Notes: a model not told the origin generated them from the letters alone. Positions 48,901 to 61,790 are shown, counted from the first letter of the stretch. The stretch: DNA of 64,000 nucleotides from Effrenium voratum (GCA_963377175.1 CAUJNA010000592.1:108563-172562); one strand, 5' to 3'. Numbers and translations are program-made.

Positions 48901-51150
48901 ACCACGCGCTCTCTCCAAGATGGCTGCTTAACAGCGTCAAGCAACGGAGATGAAACTCATACTGGTGAAACTGATACTGGCTTGCTCTCTTGTAGCTGTG
49001 CATGAAAATCGGCATCCGACACGTTTGAGCTCAGCGTCTGGCCCCACCATTGAATTGAGGGGATGGAGTGCTGACCTCAAGGTCTGATTTTATGCTCCAC
49101 GTGCTTGCTGGAAAGAGGGGGCGCCTCGTGCGTGCGAGTGCAGGATCTGCCTGAGGCTACTGCTTGATACCGCGCGGCCTACGCAGTGCAAAAGGCAGGT
49201 TGTTTGCGCTGCGCTCAGCGCGCGGTTTGGCCACAGGGTGCCTCAAATCATGCTCTGACATATGCGAGTGAATTGACCCTCTCAAGCTGAGGGCATCTCC
49301 GGTTGCTGGGGCCGTCCCTGATTTGGAGTTCCGATAGCTTTATCGGCATGCGGGCAGTGCGAGAAGCAGTGGGACATGAATGCGTCATGCCCTGCACAGA
49401 TAACAAGGCTGCGGCCTGTCTGCATGTGGTTTGGGTTTGCATTGCGCATGCATCCCTAAGAAAGATTCGATTCTCGTCGCAATGCGTGAGATCTGAGACA
49501 TGAATGCGTCATGTGGGGTCAGAGCGAGGCTGCAGCTCATCTGCAAGGGAAAGTCCCTGTGCGGGTGATGCCATGCATCAAATGCCCCCGCGGGTGGCAC
49601 ATAACTATGCATGTCGCATCATTGCGATGAACCTTGGCAACGCAGGGCAAAATCCTCGAGCGCAACTGCGGCGCAAACATTAAAAGGCTGCGACGTGGGA
49701 AGCACATGTGGCGCGTGATCTCCTGAAGAGATCTGATGCTGTTGAACAGCACACAAGATTTGGCTGCACACGGGCACTGCAGATTGTCATGCTCAATGCA
49801 AAATACAAAATAAAACACCTCTGGATGGTAGCGCGAAAAATGGTTGCATCCACAAAGGCATTATCCAGGCTTACTTGCTTAAGCCCATCTGAATTCTCAA
49901 GACAATGTGTACCGGCGTACACACTGGCACACTTGCACATCCAAGATGCACGCACATCTGCTTAAGAGCAATCAAAAGCACGAGTGCTGCTGCAACCAGG
50001 GAGGCCTTTCTTCTCGTTTGCAAGGTCACGAACTTTCCTCCAAAGGCTGCGACGTGGGAAGCACATGCGGCGCGCGATCTCCTGATCTGATGCGCGTTTG
50101 AAAATGCAGCACACAAGATTTGGCTGCACACGGGCAACGCAGATTGGCATGCTCAATGCAAAATATAAACCAAAAACTCAAAAGATCGGGCTTTCCACGG
50201 CTCATAACAGCACGCGCAAAAGCAGTGTTGAGTGCTTGATTTCCTAGGTTTCAAGCATGTGCTTTGATTTCCATGATGCTGTCTTGTGGGGGGTGGGGGG
50301 GGGGTGTTTGCGTGCGTGGCTATTGATGGGACGCTTGCATGCGCGACTGCAGGTCGTAAGTCTCAGAAGCCGGCCCCCTGTTGTTGTAGCGTGGCGTACG
50401 CAGCGCTACTCCGCATGACGCGGCGGCCGCCTTGCCATCCCAGCATGACTGCCATTTGCACCATTCCAATCTCAGAGCTCGATGACTTTCAACGAGCGCC
50501 TGGCATAAACCATCAGTATATGCATGGTGTAGATCAATAATTGTTTCATGCCTGTTTTATGCGTTTAAAACAGGCCATAGATTGACCACGGCGCATTGCA
50601 CAGTAGCTGCCCCGAACAGTTCACTGCAGCCTTATTTGAGCGACAGTCCATCTAGTCCGTTTCATGGTGATCTCACCTTACGCTGCAGCAAGTTTTGGAA
50701 ACTAGACTTGCGTTTTCGCCGGTGTTGCTGGTACTGGCGGCATTTTCCCATGTCTCAGTTTTCAGAGCTTGACCCGGAGCTGCGCAGGGGATTTGGCTCT
50801 GTTGATCTGGCTCTCGCCCGGGCGGCCAGGAGAGTGTGATAGACAGGCGACGAGCTTTGCTGGACAAATCATGCCGCGTGACTTGTGCCATCTGCGGGCG
50901 GGGGCTTGCTTAGGGTACGCTCCTCTTCAAAAAAAAGTGTCTGTGCAAATGCGTTGGCTTGTGAATTGGGTCATGTGTTGGCTCGAACCGAAGCCCGAAC
51001 TGTGCCATTGCGACTTTCAATGGCAACCAGGCGCCTTCCAAGTGTAGCCTTTGTGACTCCTGCAAGCATAACTTACGCGCGTGCCAGCTTCCAGGAGCCG
51101 CAGTTGCGCGAGCGTGCAAGCGCGCAAAGCTGGAAGACGGCCACCTCGGC
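45965..51150. other. host DNA without a firm gene
   Basis: No supported coding unit. It contains a pair of ~80-bp direct repeats (47311-47385 and 47503-47575: GCCGGAGACAGCTG...CCAGCTGAACACRCAACACC), both preceded by AATCTTGTCTTATCGG. It also holds a dispersed repeat described at 49370-50150 and a G-rich run near 50288-50310. Confidence 0.5.
49370..50150. repeat. dispersed host repeat cluster
   Basis: Phrases recur: ATGAATGCGTCATGCCCTGC (49377; again 53400), AAGGCTGCGACGTGGGAAGC (about 49685 and 50043; variant 53351) and TCTGAATTCTCAAGACAATG (49889; 53222). The block at 53200-53450 repeats them in a different order. Not coding. Confidence 0.75.
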
Positions 51151-52130
51151 TTGCTGTCAAGCGTACCTGGGGCAAGCTCAAGCGCAAGGCCGCCAAGGAG
51201 TACTCCAACCGGACCTCGGCAAAGAAGCGTGTGGAGTCTGTCAAAGACTCAGGCTCAGTGGATTCGGACAACAAGTCAGCCCTTGGCGCACGGTTTCTGC
51301 TGCAAGCCCAAGAAGTTCTGCGGCAACTTGGCGTCTTTGGGGCGAAAAGGAGGGCACCAGTGGCTGCAGTGCACTTGCCGCAGTAAGGCTAACGCCTTGT
51401 CCTTCGGCGCCTTAGCCACATTTCAGCAAGTTGCAGTCTGGCGCCACTGGGATGCGGTTCATCATTTCTATATTAAGTCGTGTTTTCAAGAGCCGTGGTT
51501 TGTTTGGTTCGGACCTTGGAAAAGAGACCTGAACCTGAAGCAGGCGACGCTGAGGCAAAGTCTTCCCTCCAAGAAATGAAAATGAGCGGCCGACCGCGTT
51601 TAACCGCAAACTGCGAAGCAGACGGTCATGTTGTTCGTGTGGGCCGAATTTCAGCCAAGACTACGAAGTACCCGGACTTGGTTCAGGCTTGGAAGGCGAC
51701 GCACCGTGGCCCCGCTACTTCTTGGGCCACGTAGCTGTCCTAGGAGGTTTTCAACGCGGCACTACGAAGGGAGTGCTTGGAAAGGCTTCTCTTAAGCTTG
51801 TTGCGCCAGCTAGCAAGCCGCCTCCTGAGAGTTGCGCGGACGTTGCAACTTCCAATGCGCTGTCAAGATGCGCCAACAGTGCCATCATCCACGCTGACGG
51901 CGCGCCTGCTTGGCGCGCAGCTGTGAAGGCAGTGAATCGGGCTGACAAGAAACGCCGCCTCAAAGTTGTGAACTGCAACCACAGCAAAAGCGAGTTTGTC
52001 AAAAGACATGCCCTGAAGGCATGCAAAGGAGCATCTCGTATGGTGGGAACACAATTGGCCGACCGGCGCTCGCATCTGCTGGACTCGTGGATCCCCCTTC
52101 AATCAACACGTTGCATCGAGCAAGGGTCAA
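51150..52130 (+). pseudogene. DDE transposase-like remnant (ISXO2-type)
   Basis: Plus-strand pieces in shifting frames. Text such as RLAVKRTWGKLKRKAAKEYS and SAKTTKYPDLVQAWKATHRG precedes SAIIHADGAPAWRAAVKA, then NHSKSEFVKR and GTQLADRRSHLLDSWIP. The D-G-A-x-x-Y/W motif followed by NHSKxExVxR is characteristic of ISXO2-like transposases. At least one frameshift separates the parts and no terminal repeats were found. A decayed host transposon is the most likely identity. Confidence 0.4.
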
Positions 52131-52429
52131 CGAGCAGCTTTTTGAGTTTGCGTATTCATGGCTTTGGCGCTACATGCATGTCGGGGGCGGGGTGTTGCCT
52201 TCCCAGACGTTGGCAACAGAGTTTGGCAACTGGTGGTGGCCGGCTGGAAAAAGAGAGCTCACCCTCCCGGCGCTCGTGGGGCACCGCAGATGCTAAAAAC
52301 GCATCAACCGCCTCACGCTGCGAGGGAGGCCCTCACCAGCTGGACTAGATGCTCGCGAGCCAGGGGTGCATCCATGTCTGACCGCGGCGCAAGCCCATCG
52401 GCAACAGCCTCGGAGCGAGGGAAGGTATG

Positions 52430-52640
52430 GGCACAACTTTCTGCTGCGCTTCATCCATGACCACCAGATCAGCTCCAAAGATGGGCGAACTGCCATGCCA
52501 AGCAACCGCATGTCATTGAGCAGAACACCAGTAGTGCACATAACCACGCGTTTACCGAGGAGGCCCGCCCGAGCGTGACCAATTTGAGGGAGTTGTTTCA
52601 GGCTTGTTCTTGGGCCCGCGGCCGCTGGCAGGTTTTGCTT
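52430..52640 (-). pseudogene. SF1 helicase-like fragment
   Basis: Minus strand: KRVVMCTTGVLLNDMRLLGM (about 52555-52495) and, after a one-base shift, FGADLVVMDEAQQKVVPIP (about 52485-52430), matching motifs Ia and II of UPF1/Dna2-like SF1 helicases. No Walker A was found upstream. Either a small exon or a decayed copy. Confidence 0.35.
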
Positions 52641-53149
52641 CACGAGGAGGAGCGGGCGCTGAGGCAACGCCGCGCAGAGCTGAGGCGCCAGGCGCGCGAG
52701 GCTGCGAAGGCGCAGAAGATTCTGGCGAAGAAGCGGGCGCGGTTGATGCAGGCCGTTGGTGGGTTTTGCGCTGTTCTTGTTGTTGTTGCAGTTGTTCTCG
52801 CAGGCGGCCAAGAATCTCAGCCAAGATGATTTGCGGTTGCTGCGTGCCGCAGTGGAAGGCTGCCGGTTTGGATTGGCTGCGAGTCTCGTTGCGTGCTGCT
52901 TTCTTCGGAGGTGGGAAGTCTTGCAGGCATTGGGGCAATTTTTCTGCGTGGGGTGCAGGTGGAGCGGAGTGAGTGGCCCGTCGCAAAACTGCAAAGGAGG
53001 GCTGCCTCGCCTTTGCGTGCTTGCAGTGCAGCAAGCGAGCTGCCCCCCTTGCAAGCATGAGTGGCCATGCGCAGGATGAAGGAAGCGGATCTCAAGAGGT
53101 GCGTGCGATGAGGGGCGCCGAAGTTTGGCCGCAGGATGGTTTTAAGCTT

Positions 53150-53450
53150 GCCCCTAAAAACGTAGAAATCGCAACCTTTGACAAGCCACCCAAAGCCCCG
53201 TCACCTTGTTTACAAGCTCATCTGAATTCTCAAGACAATGTATATGGGCGTACACACTGGCACACGTGCACATCCAAGATGCACGCATGGCAAAATCCCA
53301 TTGGTACTTATCGAAAATGCGGCTCGGGCGCAACTGCAACGCAAACACTAAAAGGCTGCGACGCGGGAAGCACAAGCAGCGCGAGCAGCAGAGGGACATG
53401 AATGCGTCATGCCCTGCACAGATAACAAGGCTGCGGCCTGTCTGTGATTT
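53150..53450. repeat. second copy of the dispersed host repeat
   Basis: Contains TCTGAATTCTCAAGACAATG, CATCCAAGATGCACGCA and ATGAATGCGTCATGCCCTGC in an order different from 49370-50150. Confidence 0.75.
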
Positions 53451-53724
53451 AGGTGCCCTGCTTATGTCCACCGGCGGTCTGGCTTGTTGCGCGCTGCGGC
53501 TTCTCTTGCCTTTGCTGGCAGCCTCGCTCTACTCTCCTTACCCTCCCCCGGCTTGAGCAACCTTGATGGGCCTTGCCCGGACTTGAGACCTCGCTGCGTG
53601 CCCAGCTTGCCCAAAAGCTTCGCGGCTGCCAGCCCGGTAGCAGCAGTATGCACGTGAGGACGCTGCCCTCCGAAAAAAAATAGCCGGGACGGCGGCTCCT
53701 GAGCGCTGAGGAGCCCCTCGAGCT

Positions 53725-53840
53725 TGACGCCCTGCAGCGCCGGCGGGCCCAACTGAGGGGCGGGATGGGCTTGCGGTCTGCCGAGCAAGGGAGGTCTGCT
53801 GCCTACTGGGCATCTTGGGCTGACACCTGGGGTTGTGCTT
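53725..53840 (+). mobile_element. retrotransposon fragment, RT thumb region
   Basis: Plus-strand text LRGGMGLRSAEQGRSAAYWA then SWADTW matches EGGLGLLRATRAAPAAYWAW of the 58840 element. Short and isolated. Confidence 0.55.
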
Positions 53841-53879
53841 GAGCAAGCGCCGAGGCGAAAACGGGAGACGACTTACCCG

Positions 53880-55160
53880 GAGCTGCTTACGGCACGGCGG
53901 CGCCGGCTTGTCGTCTTCGGCATCGAGGCGCTGCGGCCTGGCTGACAAGCCTCGCCGCGGGACGGCCTGGTTCCGAAGGCTGATGGGCTTCTAGGGTCGT
54001 AGGGTCTTCGGCGGTCCCGAAGGCGTCGGCGCCCGGCGGCAGCACGCCGGCGTTCCAAGCGCGAGTCTTCCCCAAGTTAACCTGGATGCCGGCATGCGCT
54101 TGCAGACGCACCTACAAGATGTCGAAAATGGCACGCGCACGGCCGGGCCGCGAGAGGATATGGATGTCATCCAAGAAGGCGAAAAGGACCTCTCCTGGCT
54201 CAGCGATGTGCTGCGCCAGCTTGTTAGCCGCACTCTTGCCCAGCAGATGGCGCAGCACCGCCAAAACGCTTGCTCCCCTGATCAGTACGCCCTGTCCACC
54301 CGCGCCGGCACGGAGTGCCTAGCACCCACAGAGGCCGACCGCGAGGCCACTGCGCTGTCCGTCGATGGGGTGGGCGCCTTCGACCACGTCTCGCGGGCGC
54401 TTGCGTCGCACGAGCGCCTCGCTCCGCAGCTGCCGTGCGTGCGGCAGTTTTATGGCCAGGCCTCACAGTACTTGTGGTACGACGACGACGGCGCGGCGCA
54501 TGTCGTCCAGCAAGGCGAAGGGGGTGAACTGGGCGACCCCCTTGATGCCTGGCCTGATTGCGCTCGCACAACAAGGGAAGGTCTTTCTTCATCATCCAGC
54601 AAGATGTGGTAGTGTTCGGCGGTGGCGCCGGATGGGCCAGGAGCTGCTCCCCGCCGGGCGCTCCGCAGATTATCGCTTACCTGTTGTGAGGACGAGCGGG
54701 CTCGGCAACTGGAAGGCTTGGGCTTCAGGCGGCACGGGCCTCGCAAGCGAGGGCGGTCGGCGCGCGGGGTCACCCAGCTCTGGGGGGTTTCCAGCGTGCC
54801 GGGCGCCAATGCCTGCGCAGTGAGCGCGCGAGCCGCAGCCGACACTTCACCCAAGCCAGCCAAGCGGGCGGCGCGCTCGCCACGCCGCGCGTGCAGTGGC
54901 GTCTGGGTCGTCAGCATCCGGCGCTGGCGCGCCCTGGCCGCTGCGGGCGGCGTTTTGGAGGAGGGACAACCACCCGTTCGGGAGGGATGCGCCCTTCCCC
55001 GGGCTGCCGGTGCAGCATGCGTGGCGCTAGCAGCAGCAGCTTCCAGCTGCGTTCTGGGTCGAGCGCGTGCTCAGGGTCACAGATGGCTTGCAGAGCAACG
55101 GTCCGCAGCAGCCTGGCCAGGGCCCGCCTGGCCCGCCGCTCGCTGCGCTCCCGCTGTCTG
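53880..55160 (-). mobile_element. non-LTR retrotransposon copy with inverted core
   Basis: Read on the minus strand from the right: the N-terminal region (WKLLLLAPRMLHRQPGEGRI, then GERAARLAGLGEVSAAARAL, then RRGAAPGPSGATAEHYHILL) runs to about 54590. RT motif C (VLFAFLDDIHILSRPGRA) and NLGKTRAWNAG lie at 54215-53985. The part between, 54200-54590, is on the opposite strand: LRQLVSRTLAQQM, TALSVDGVGAFDHVSRAL (motif A) and EGGELGDPL (motif B). A ~390-bp internal segment has thus been flipped. Frames are broken throughout. Confidence 0.75.
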
Positions 55161-55189
55161 CGGTGCCCGTGCCTCCCAGCAGTGACTCG

Positions 55190-56300
55190 GAGCACGTTGC
55201 GCACAAAGGAGGCTGCCTCCACCGGCCCCCGACCTCAACAGCCAAGACAACCAAGCGGCAGCGCTCCGAGCGGAGCAGCTCCGGGTATGTCCGCTCTTTG
55301 CGGCGGCGTGCAAAGGCAAGGGCGGCGCCTTGAACACGACCACCTCGGGCGGCAGGGCTGCCCCAAGCCGGACAAGGGAGATACCAACGTGGTGTCCACG
55401 GCGAGCTGCTGCCCGCCCCAAAACGGCAAGCCGTTGGCAACGACCTCAAGCCGCCGGTCGTCGACACGATCGACCTGGAGATTCATGTCTGCCAGGCGGG
55501 TGTTGCAAGTCACCCTCGCCCCGGCCTCGCGGCACACCGCGCGGCGGCCCGCTCGAGAGGGCACCCGCGGCTCCGGAGGACACCGGCCCGAGCACAGGCT
55601 GCGCGGCGGTCGCCGCGGGAGTCCAAAGGGCGACGACACCGGCAGTAGCGCTGGGAAAGTGGCAGCGGAAGGCGCAGGCGAACGAAGGTGGAGGGCCCGT
55701 CTTCCTGCAAGGTCGGCACCGGCACACCGTCACAGAGCTCACGCCAGCTCGGGGGAGTCCAATCCGCCAGGCTGAGCTCGGCGCGTGATGTGGCAGCAGC
55801 GCGAAGACACGGCACGTGCGGAACCGGAGCCTCAAGGTCACGGAGGAAAGCTTGCGCCACAGGCGGCAAGTGCTGACCGAGGACAGGCAAGCAATTGCCC
55901 AAGACGCCCAATAAGACGCCCAATACGCAGAGACAAAAGTCTGAGCAGATCACCCAGCGACAAGGGCAACTGGGCGATCCGTCGAGCTTGGTCGGGAAGG
56001 CCATCCACGCCAAGAAAGTCCGCAAAGGTGGACAGAACAGCCGAGTCGCGCTCGGCCGTAACGGACGGGGGGCGCATCCGGAGAAGGTAGTTGCAGCGGG
56101 GGGAGCAGCAAAAGAGTAGCAACAACCAAGAGGCTTGCAAGTCATCAAGCTTGCGCAGGAGCTGGTCATGGCCGGCTCGCGACACCTGAAGCTGAGTCCG
56201 GACAAAAGTATCAGAACCGTAACAGTAAGCCCTTGCTCTGCATCCGGCAAGGGACCAGCGCCAACCCAACAGGATAAGTCCGGCATCCCGGGCTGGCCAA
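55190..56300 (-). mobile_element. non-LTR retrotransposon copy, 3' half
   Basis: Minus strand from 56300: LQASWLLLLFCCSPRCNYLL (thumb), then LPLPLSQRYC with a degenerate CCHC knuckle, then ALAFARRRKERTYPELLRSE and RLVVLAVEVGGRW of the endonuclease, ending near 55200 beside the N-terminus of the next copy. Head-to-tail with the 53880 copy. Several frameshifts. Confidence 0.75.
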
Positions 56301-57020
56301 GATCCCAGACACTTTTCGACGGGATCGTGCTTTCGATACTATGAGTCGCCAATCCATGTTGCAGGGCCTGCTTGGCGCGCCGGGGGCAAACGAGTGTCTC
56401 CCGTTTGTGCGGATGTTTTACTCCGAGCCCTCGGAGCATCTTTTGCACGATTCGGGAGGAGTGCCGCACATCGTCCAGCAAGCAGAGGGGGCTTAATGCC
56501 AGCTTTGCACGCGCTTGGCCAGCACCCAGCACTGCAGGCAGCGCGCAACCATTTGCGTGTGAGGAAACCTTGGTAGCCTTTTTGGACAACGTCTACGCTG
56601 TAGTCCACCGGCCGGACCGGGTTGGACATGTGCATGGCACGGCTCACCAGCTTGAAGCACACTGCCACGTGCGCCTCAACGAGGGGAAGACGCGACTGTG
56701 GAACGCGGCGGGCCAAGTGGAAACAATGGTCGCCTCTGGGTTGAGCTTCAAAGCGGTCGCAAGGAAGTGAACAATGCTCTCAGCACCTGCCCGGGGGCCC
56801 AGATGAAGCTCAGACCGCTGTCGGCTGTTTTTTCGGAGGCCAGCTTCCTCACCTGCAAGCGCTGTTTTTATGGAGGCCAGCACCCTCACATGCAAGGCCC
56901 TAGCGGGCAGGCGGGACACATCCGGGGCATCCCGGACGCCCGCCAACAAGTCACTGATGTCGGGCCTGGTTCGCTTCTCCCACTCCATCGACCCGAGCCG
57001 TGCCTTTGCTGCTTGCACTT
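56300..57020. mobile_element. retrotransposon palm fragment with internal strand switch
   Basis: Plus strand 56300-56715: FDTMSRQSMLQGLLG remnant, VPHIVQQAEG (motif B region), ETLVAFLDNVYAVVHRPDR (motif C, with FLDN instead of FLDD) and NEGKTRLWNAAGQV. From 56715 to 57018 the match moves to the minus strand (GAESIVHFLATALKLNPEATIVS region, upstream of motif A). Rearranged and inactive. Confidence 0.65.
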
Positions 57021-57039
57021 GACCATCCTGGATATCTGA

Positions 57040-58430
57040 AAAGCCGGTCCGCAGACATAGTCAACAGCTTGCAAAGTCAAACCAGTTGTCAAAGAATAGC
57101 CAAATTGATACAGGACCCCGCCCAGAGGCCCGACCAGCCGTATGACTCCATCGATCCGGCAATTTTGGCTTTCCAACCTGAGTCCTCTGTCGCGCTTACC
57201 GCTTCCACAGTGCTGGCTCGGAAAGGAGCTGCTGCCGGCCCCACCGGTTACACTGCGGAGTTCTGCCGTCTGGCGTTGGATGACGAGGGCGACTAGTTCC
57301 TCGTTTGTTCGTGCTGCCTCCGCCCTGGCTCAGGCGAGAGTCCCCGTGCATCGCAGCGGCCTTGGGCCTGGGGCGCATGGTCGCCCTTCAGAAACCCAGT
57401 GGGCGCATGCGGGGGATCGTGGTTGGTGACTTCTTGCGGCGTTTGGTGGCTCGCTCCTTGGTCAAAGCTTTGCAACACGGTTCCTGGACGCGTGCCAGCC
57501 TTTTCAGTTTGCCTTGTCCACTCGTGCCGGCACGGAGGCCGTGGCCCACGCCTTCCTTTGTTGCCACTGAGTCCCGTCCTGACGCAACCATCCTGTCCGT
57601 CGATGGCGTCGGCGCATTTGATACCATCCGCCGACAAGCCATGCTGTTGGCCTACCTCGATGACATTTATGTCATCACGTCGCCGGAACGTGCCCGGGTT
57701 GATTTTTACTTGCTGTCTCTCTGCACCTGCACCGGCACGCGCATATACAGGTCCACCGCGGTAAGACGCGAGTTTGGAACGCGTCCGGACTGGAGCCACC
57801 TGGCATCCGAGAACTAGGATCGGTCACAGATCCAGTGTGGGTCGGAGACCGGGGCCTGCCTTCAAACGCGTCCCCATGCGGCCATCTTGCCTTTGTTGCG
57901 GCACAGCTCCAGCTCACGAGGGCCAAGCAAGATCAGCTCCTCCAAGGCGTCCGCACGCTGCCTGACTTACAGTCCGCTTGGTTGCTGCTTTTGTTCTGTG
58001 CCTCTCCCTGGTGCACCCATGTTCTGCGTGCGTTGCCGCCCGTGGCCTCGCTAGCTTTTGCCGAGTCCCACGATGCGGCTATCGCCGCATGTGTTGTGGA
58101 CCTGTTAGGGACTGGCACTCTGCCCTCCAGATCGCCCAGCTTCCTTTCCAGCAAGGCGGCCTCAACCTGCGGTCTGGCGTTGCGCTAGCCCCGGCTGCGT
58201 TTTGGGCGTCGTGGGCAGACACGCTGCCCGTGCTGCATCGCCAGCTCCCAACTTTGGCCGGGGAGATCCTAGCGAGGCTTCGTGCCCAGGAGCCTGCTGG
58301 ACCTGCACTCTCGGGCGTTCTCCAGGCCCAGGACGCGCTGACCACGGCAGGGTTTCGCCCTCCTTCTTGGGAGGAGTTGCTTGACAATCCAGCCCCGCTG
58401 TCGTTTAGGGTTTTCTTTTCCCTTATAGTT
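57040..58430 (+). mobile_element. non-LTR retrotransposon copy, internally deleted
   Basis: Plus strand: ARKGAAAGPTGYTAEFCRLA (pre-RT), LGRMVALQKPSGRMRGIVVG and RRLVARSLVKAL (fingers), ILSVDGVGAFDTIRRQAML (motif A), directly followed by LAYLDDIYVITSPERA (motif C), so motif B and its surroundings are deleted. The thumb LPDLQSAWLLLLFCASPWC follows. Ends near 58430 without the endonuclease. Confidence 0.75.
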
Positions 58431-58439
58431 TAATCTTGA

Positions 58440-58840
58440 TCAAATCTTCGGACGCGTTGCCGTTTTCTGCTTCAAGCCAACCTAAGGGTCATGCGTGAGG
58501 GCTTTCCCTCACTTTTTTGCGCCCACTAGCGCATCGCCATGGAACCGGCCACAGCTTCCTTTGCATTTTGCATCCATTTCGTGCCTGCCCCGCTTTGTGC
58601 ATGCTTGGATGCACCCAGCCTGCACGCCTTGCAACGTGTCGCTTGGTGCATGCACCACAGCGTGCCTGATGACACGCCACCGGCATCCCCAGCATTTTTG
58701 CCACAGCCGCTGTGGGGCAGCACATATTTCCTCACGCCCGCAGCGAAGCCCTATGGCCTTTCCTTACCACCGGCGAGCGTGCAGCGCCGGATTTGCTTCG
58801 TGACTCCTCCAGCAGTGCATCAGAACAGGAGGCCCTTCGC
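58440..58840. other. spacer between retrotransposon copies
   Basis: No gene recognised. It may include a retrotransposon 5' leader; the reading frames carry no motif. Confidence 0.4.
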
Positions 58841-61790
58841 ACCCGCCGCCCTCGACGCGCCGGGTGATGCATGCCTGGCCACGCTCGGTCCAGCAGCGCC
58901 TCCCAGCGGCCGGCGTGGAAGTCCGAGATGCGCTGCAGGAGTTCCGCCTTGCCTTCCGCGCCCCGAAAGGCGCCTATCTTCGTATGCGCCTGCAGGTGCG
59001 AGGTTCCACATGGCTGTTTGACTATCTTCGTTTGACGCACGGGTGCGAGGTGCGCGCGCCCTTCAACCTGGCGTGCGCACCTCGGAGCTGCCCACGTCGG
59101 CGCAGCTGCGTGCGCGTGCGTGCGCCCAGGTCCGGCAGGGCGACTTGTCCCGCGCGCGGCGGACACTCACTTCAGCCTCGCTGGCCCCGGGCGATGAAGA
59201 AACCCTGGCCGCCTTGTCCGACCCGGACCGCCGCCCGCCACAGCCTCGAAGGCCGCTTCCGCCGCCGCCCTCTCTGCCGGCGGCCGCTATCCGGCTCGAT
59301 GCCGCCGCCGTAGCGGACGCCCTCCGCACGGCCAAAAAGGGCACGGCGGCGGGCCTGTCCGGCGCCACGGTTGACCACTACAAAATCCTGTTGGCCGATG
59401 AGGCCACGCTTGCGCTGTTTGCCGAGGCGGCAACGAAGCTAGCCAACGCGGATGTCCCATAGCCCATACTCGCAGCGCTCGCCCTAGCTCGCCTCACAGC
59501 GTTGCAGAAGCCCAGCGGCGGAGTGAGGGTCATTGCAACTGGCGACACCTTTCGTCGCCTGGTCGCCCGCACGCTCGCCCGGCGCTATGCGCGCCGCTTC
59601 GAAGAGGCAGGCCGTACCAGTTCGCGCTGCAAGCGCGAGCTGGCACGGATTGGCCGCTTTGCTTCGCGCTGCCACCGAGCTCGACCCCGCAGCCACCGTC
59701 GTGTCTCTTGACGGGCGTTGCGCTTATGACTCGGTGTCCCGGGCTGCTTTCCTCGACAAACTCGCGGAAGTGACGCCTTCGCTTGTACCCTTTGTCCGCG
59801 CCTTCTATGCGCGGCAATCGGTGTACTTGTGGTGGGACGGTGCCGGCGCCTGCCACCGCATCCTACAGGGCGATGGCTGTGAGCAGGGCGACGCGTTGGC
59901 TCCCGCCCTGTTTGCCCTTGCGCAGCACGCGGCGCTGGTGGCGGCTTCCCAGCAGCTCCGGCCGGGAGAGTTTCTCGCTGCTTTCTTGGACGACTTGTAT
60001 ATCGTCACCGTGCCCAATCGCGCGCGCGCCGCACTCGAAGCGGTTTCTTCTGCCGTTGAGGAACTTGCCGGGGTTGCCGCCAACCTAGGCAAAACGCGCG
60101 TCTACAATCGCGCCGGGGGCGCCGCTCCGCCGGGCATTTCGGAGCTCGGCCCTGAGGCGTGGCGTGGCGACAAACCGTTGCCCGAGCGTGGGTTTGTTGC
60201 CCTCGGCACGCCCATCGGCGCCCCGGAGTACGTTGCCGCGTGCGCGAGGGAGCGCCTGGAACAGGAGCAGGGCTTGCTGGAAGAGCTGCCACAGCTGCCT
60301 GACTTGCAGTGTGCCTGGCTGCTGCTCCTCTTTTGCGCCGCGCCTCGGGCGCAACACTTGCTCCGCACCGTGCCACCTTCCCAATCGGCGGCGCACGCGG
60401 AAGCACATGACCATGCGGTCTGGGGCACACTGCAAGCGCTCCTCGGCGAGCGCGGCGCCGCTTGGCCGAAGGCCCGCCGCCTTGCTTTTCTTCCCGCGCG
60501 CGAGGGCGGCCTTGGTCTCTTGCGTGCCACACGCGCTGCGCCTGCCGCCTACTGGGCCTGGGCCGATTCCTTGCCGGTCATGCTCCAGCGTCGCCCTGAT
60601 GCGGCGGAGCGATGTGTGCGGGAGCTCCTCGTAAACGACGAAGCTGCCGCCCCTTGCCTTCGCGAGGCCTGGCGACCTGCTCCGGCGCCACTGGCCCGAG
60701 CGTCCGTCCTGGCAGGACATCCTTGCGCGCGCGGCCCTCCCGCTGTAGCGGATGACGGTGAACCAGGCGAATGGCCGCATGGTTGGCAGCTTCTCGCGTC
60801 TCGCGCACTCAACTCCCATTTTCGCGAGACCGAGCTTCTGCCACACATGTGGCCGAGCGACCGCGCTTGTCTCCGCTCGCAGTCTGGCCCGCATGCGGGG
60901 GCTTGGCTTGCGGCTGTGCCGACTGACCCGGGCACCACGCTGCCCCCGGCGCACATGCACGTCGCCTTGCGCAGGCGCCTGCGCCTCGCGCTGCCCCTCA
61001 CGCACCGGTATTGCGGAGGCGATGGGTTCCCAGGGTGCGGCGCCGCGCTCGATGTCTTGGGCGACCATGCGGCAGCGTGCCCGCGCAGCGGGCTGTTGGC
61101 CCGCCGCGCCCCCTTGCTTGAACAAGCGTGGGTCCGCGTCGCGCGTGAAGGTCTGGGACCCGAGGGCAGGGTTGTCCCTCAGCAGTGGTTGGCCAACACT
61201 TCTGCGCCAGGCGTCAGTGCGCAGGACAGGCGCCGCCTGGATCTTGTTCTTTACGGCGCCACGCGCTTGGGCGAAGCGCTGTGCTGCGACGCCACGCTCG
61301 TTGCTCCGCTCCGTCGCGACGGCCGACCGCAGCCACGCGCGGCCGAGGAGGACGGCGCAGCCATTGCGGTAGCGCGGCGACGCAAGGAGGCGCGGTACCC
61401 GGAGCTTTGCCGGCCTGGCCCGCAGCGGCTGGTCGTTCTTGCTTGTGAAACGGGCGGTCGGTGGGGCCCCGAAGCGTGCGGCTTAGTTGATCGCTTGGTG
61501 CGTCTCCGGGCACTCCGCGCGCCTCTAGCCGTCCGCCGCGCGGCCGAGCGGGTTGGCGCCGCAGGTGGTGGGCACTGCTCAGCGCCGCCTTGCAGCGCGC
61601 CCTCGCTTCCACTCTGCTCGGAGGACGTTGGTTTTCCCCCGCGCGGCCGGCTGCGCAAGGAGAGCCCGACCTCGCCGATGTCCTTGGTTTGGCTGGCCCG
61701 TCCGGGCCCAGCCTTCTGCCTTTGCGCGGCTAGTCGCCACGTCGGCGCGCGCGCTTCGCTCGCCCTTCTCGGCGGCCGTTTCGGGTGGGG
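58840..61790 (+). mobile_element. near-complete RLE-type non-LTR retrotransposon
   Basis: The best copy in the cluster. N-terminal region 58840-59460 (RTAKKGTAAGLSGATVDHYK at its end), a stop at 59461, fingers LQKPSGGVRVIATGDTFRRL (59500), then a frame open from about 59640. Its motifs are A VVSLDGRCAYDSVSRAAFL, B GDGCEQGDALAPALFAL, and C FLAAFLDDLYIVTVPNRA with both aspartates. The thumb (LPDLQCAWLLLLFCAAPRA) is followed by a CCHC knuckle (C-G-G...C...H...C, about 61010-61085) and a restriction-like endonuclease: DLVLYG, CCDATLVAPL, RRKEARYPEL, VVLACETGGRW. This order (RT, CCHC, endonuclease) is that of R2-like elements, which nick a target and prime reverse transcription there. A shift near 61560 continues as WWALLSAALQRALASTLLGG in another frame. 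Confidence 0.85.
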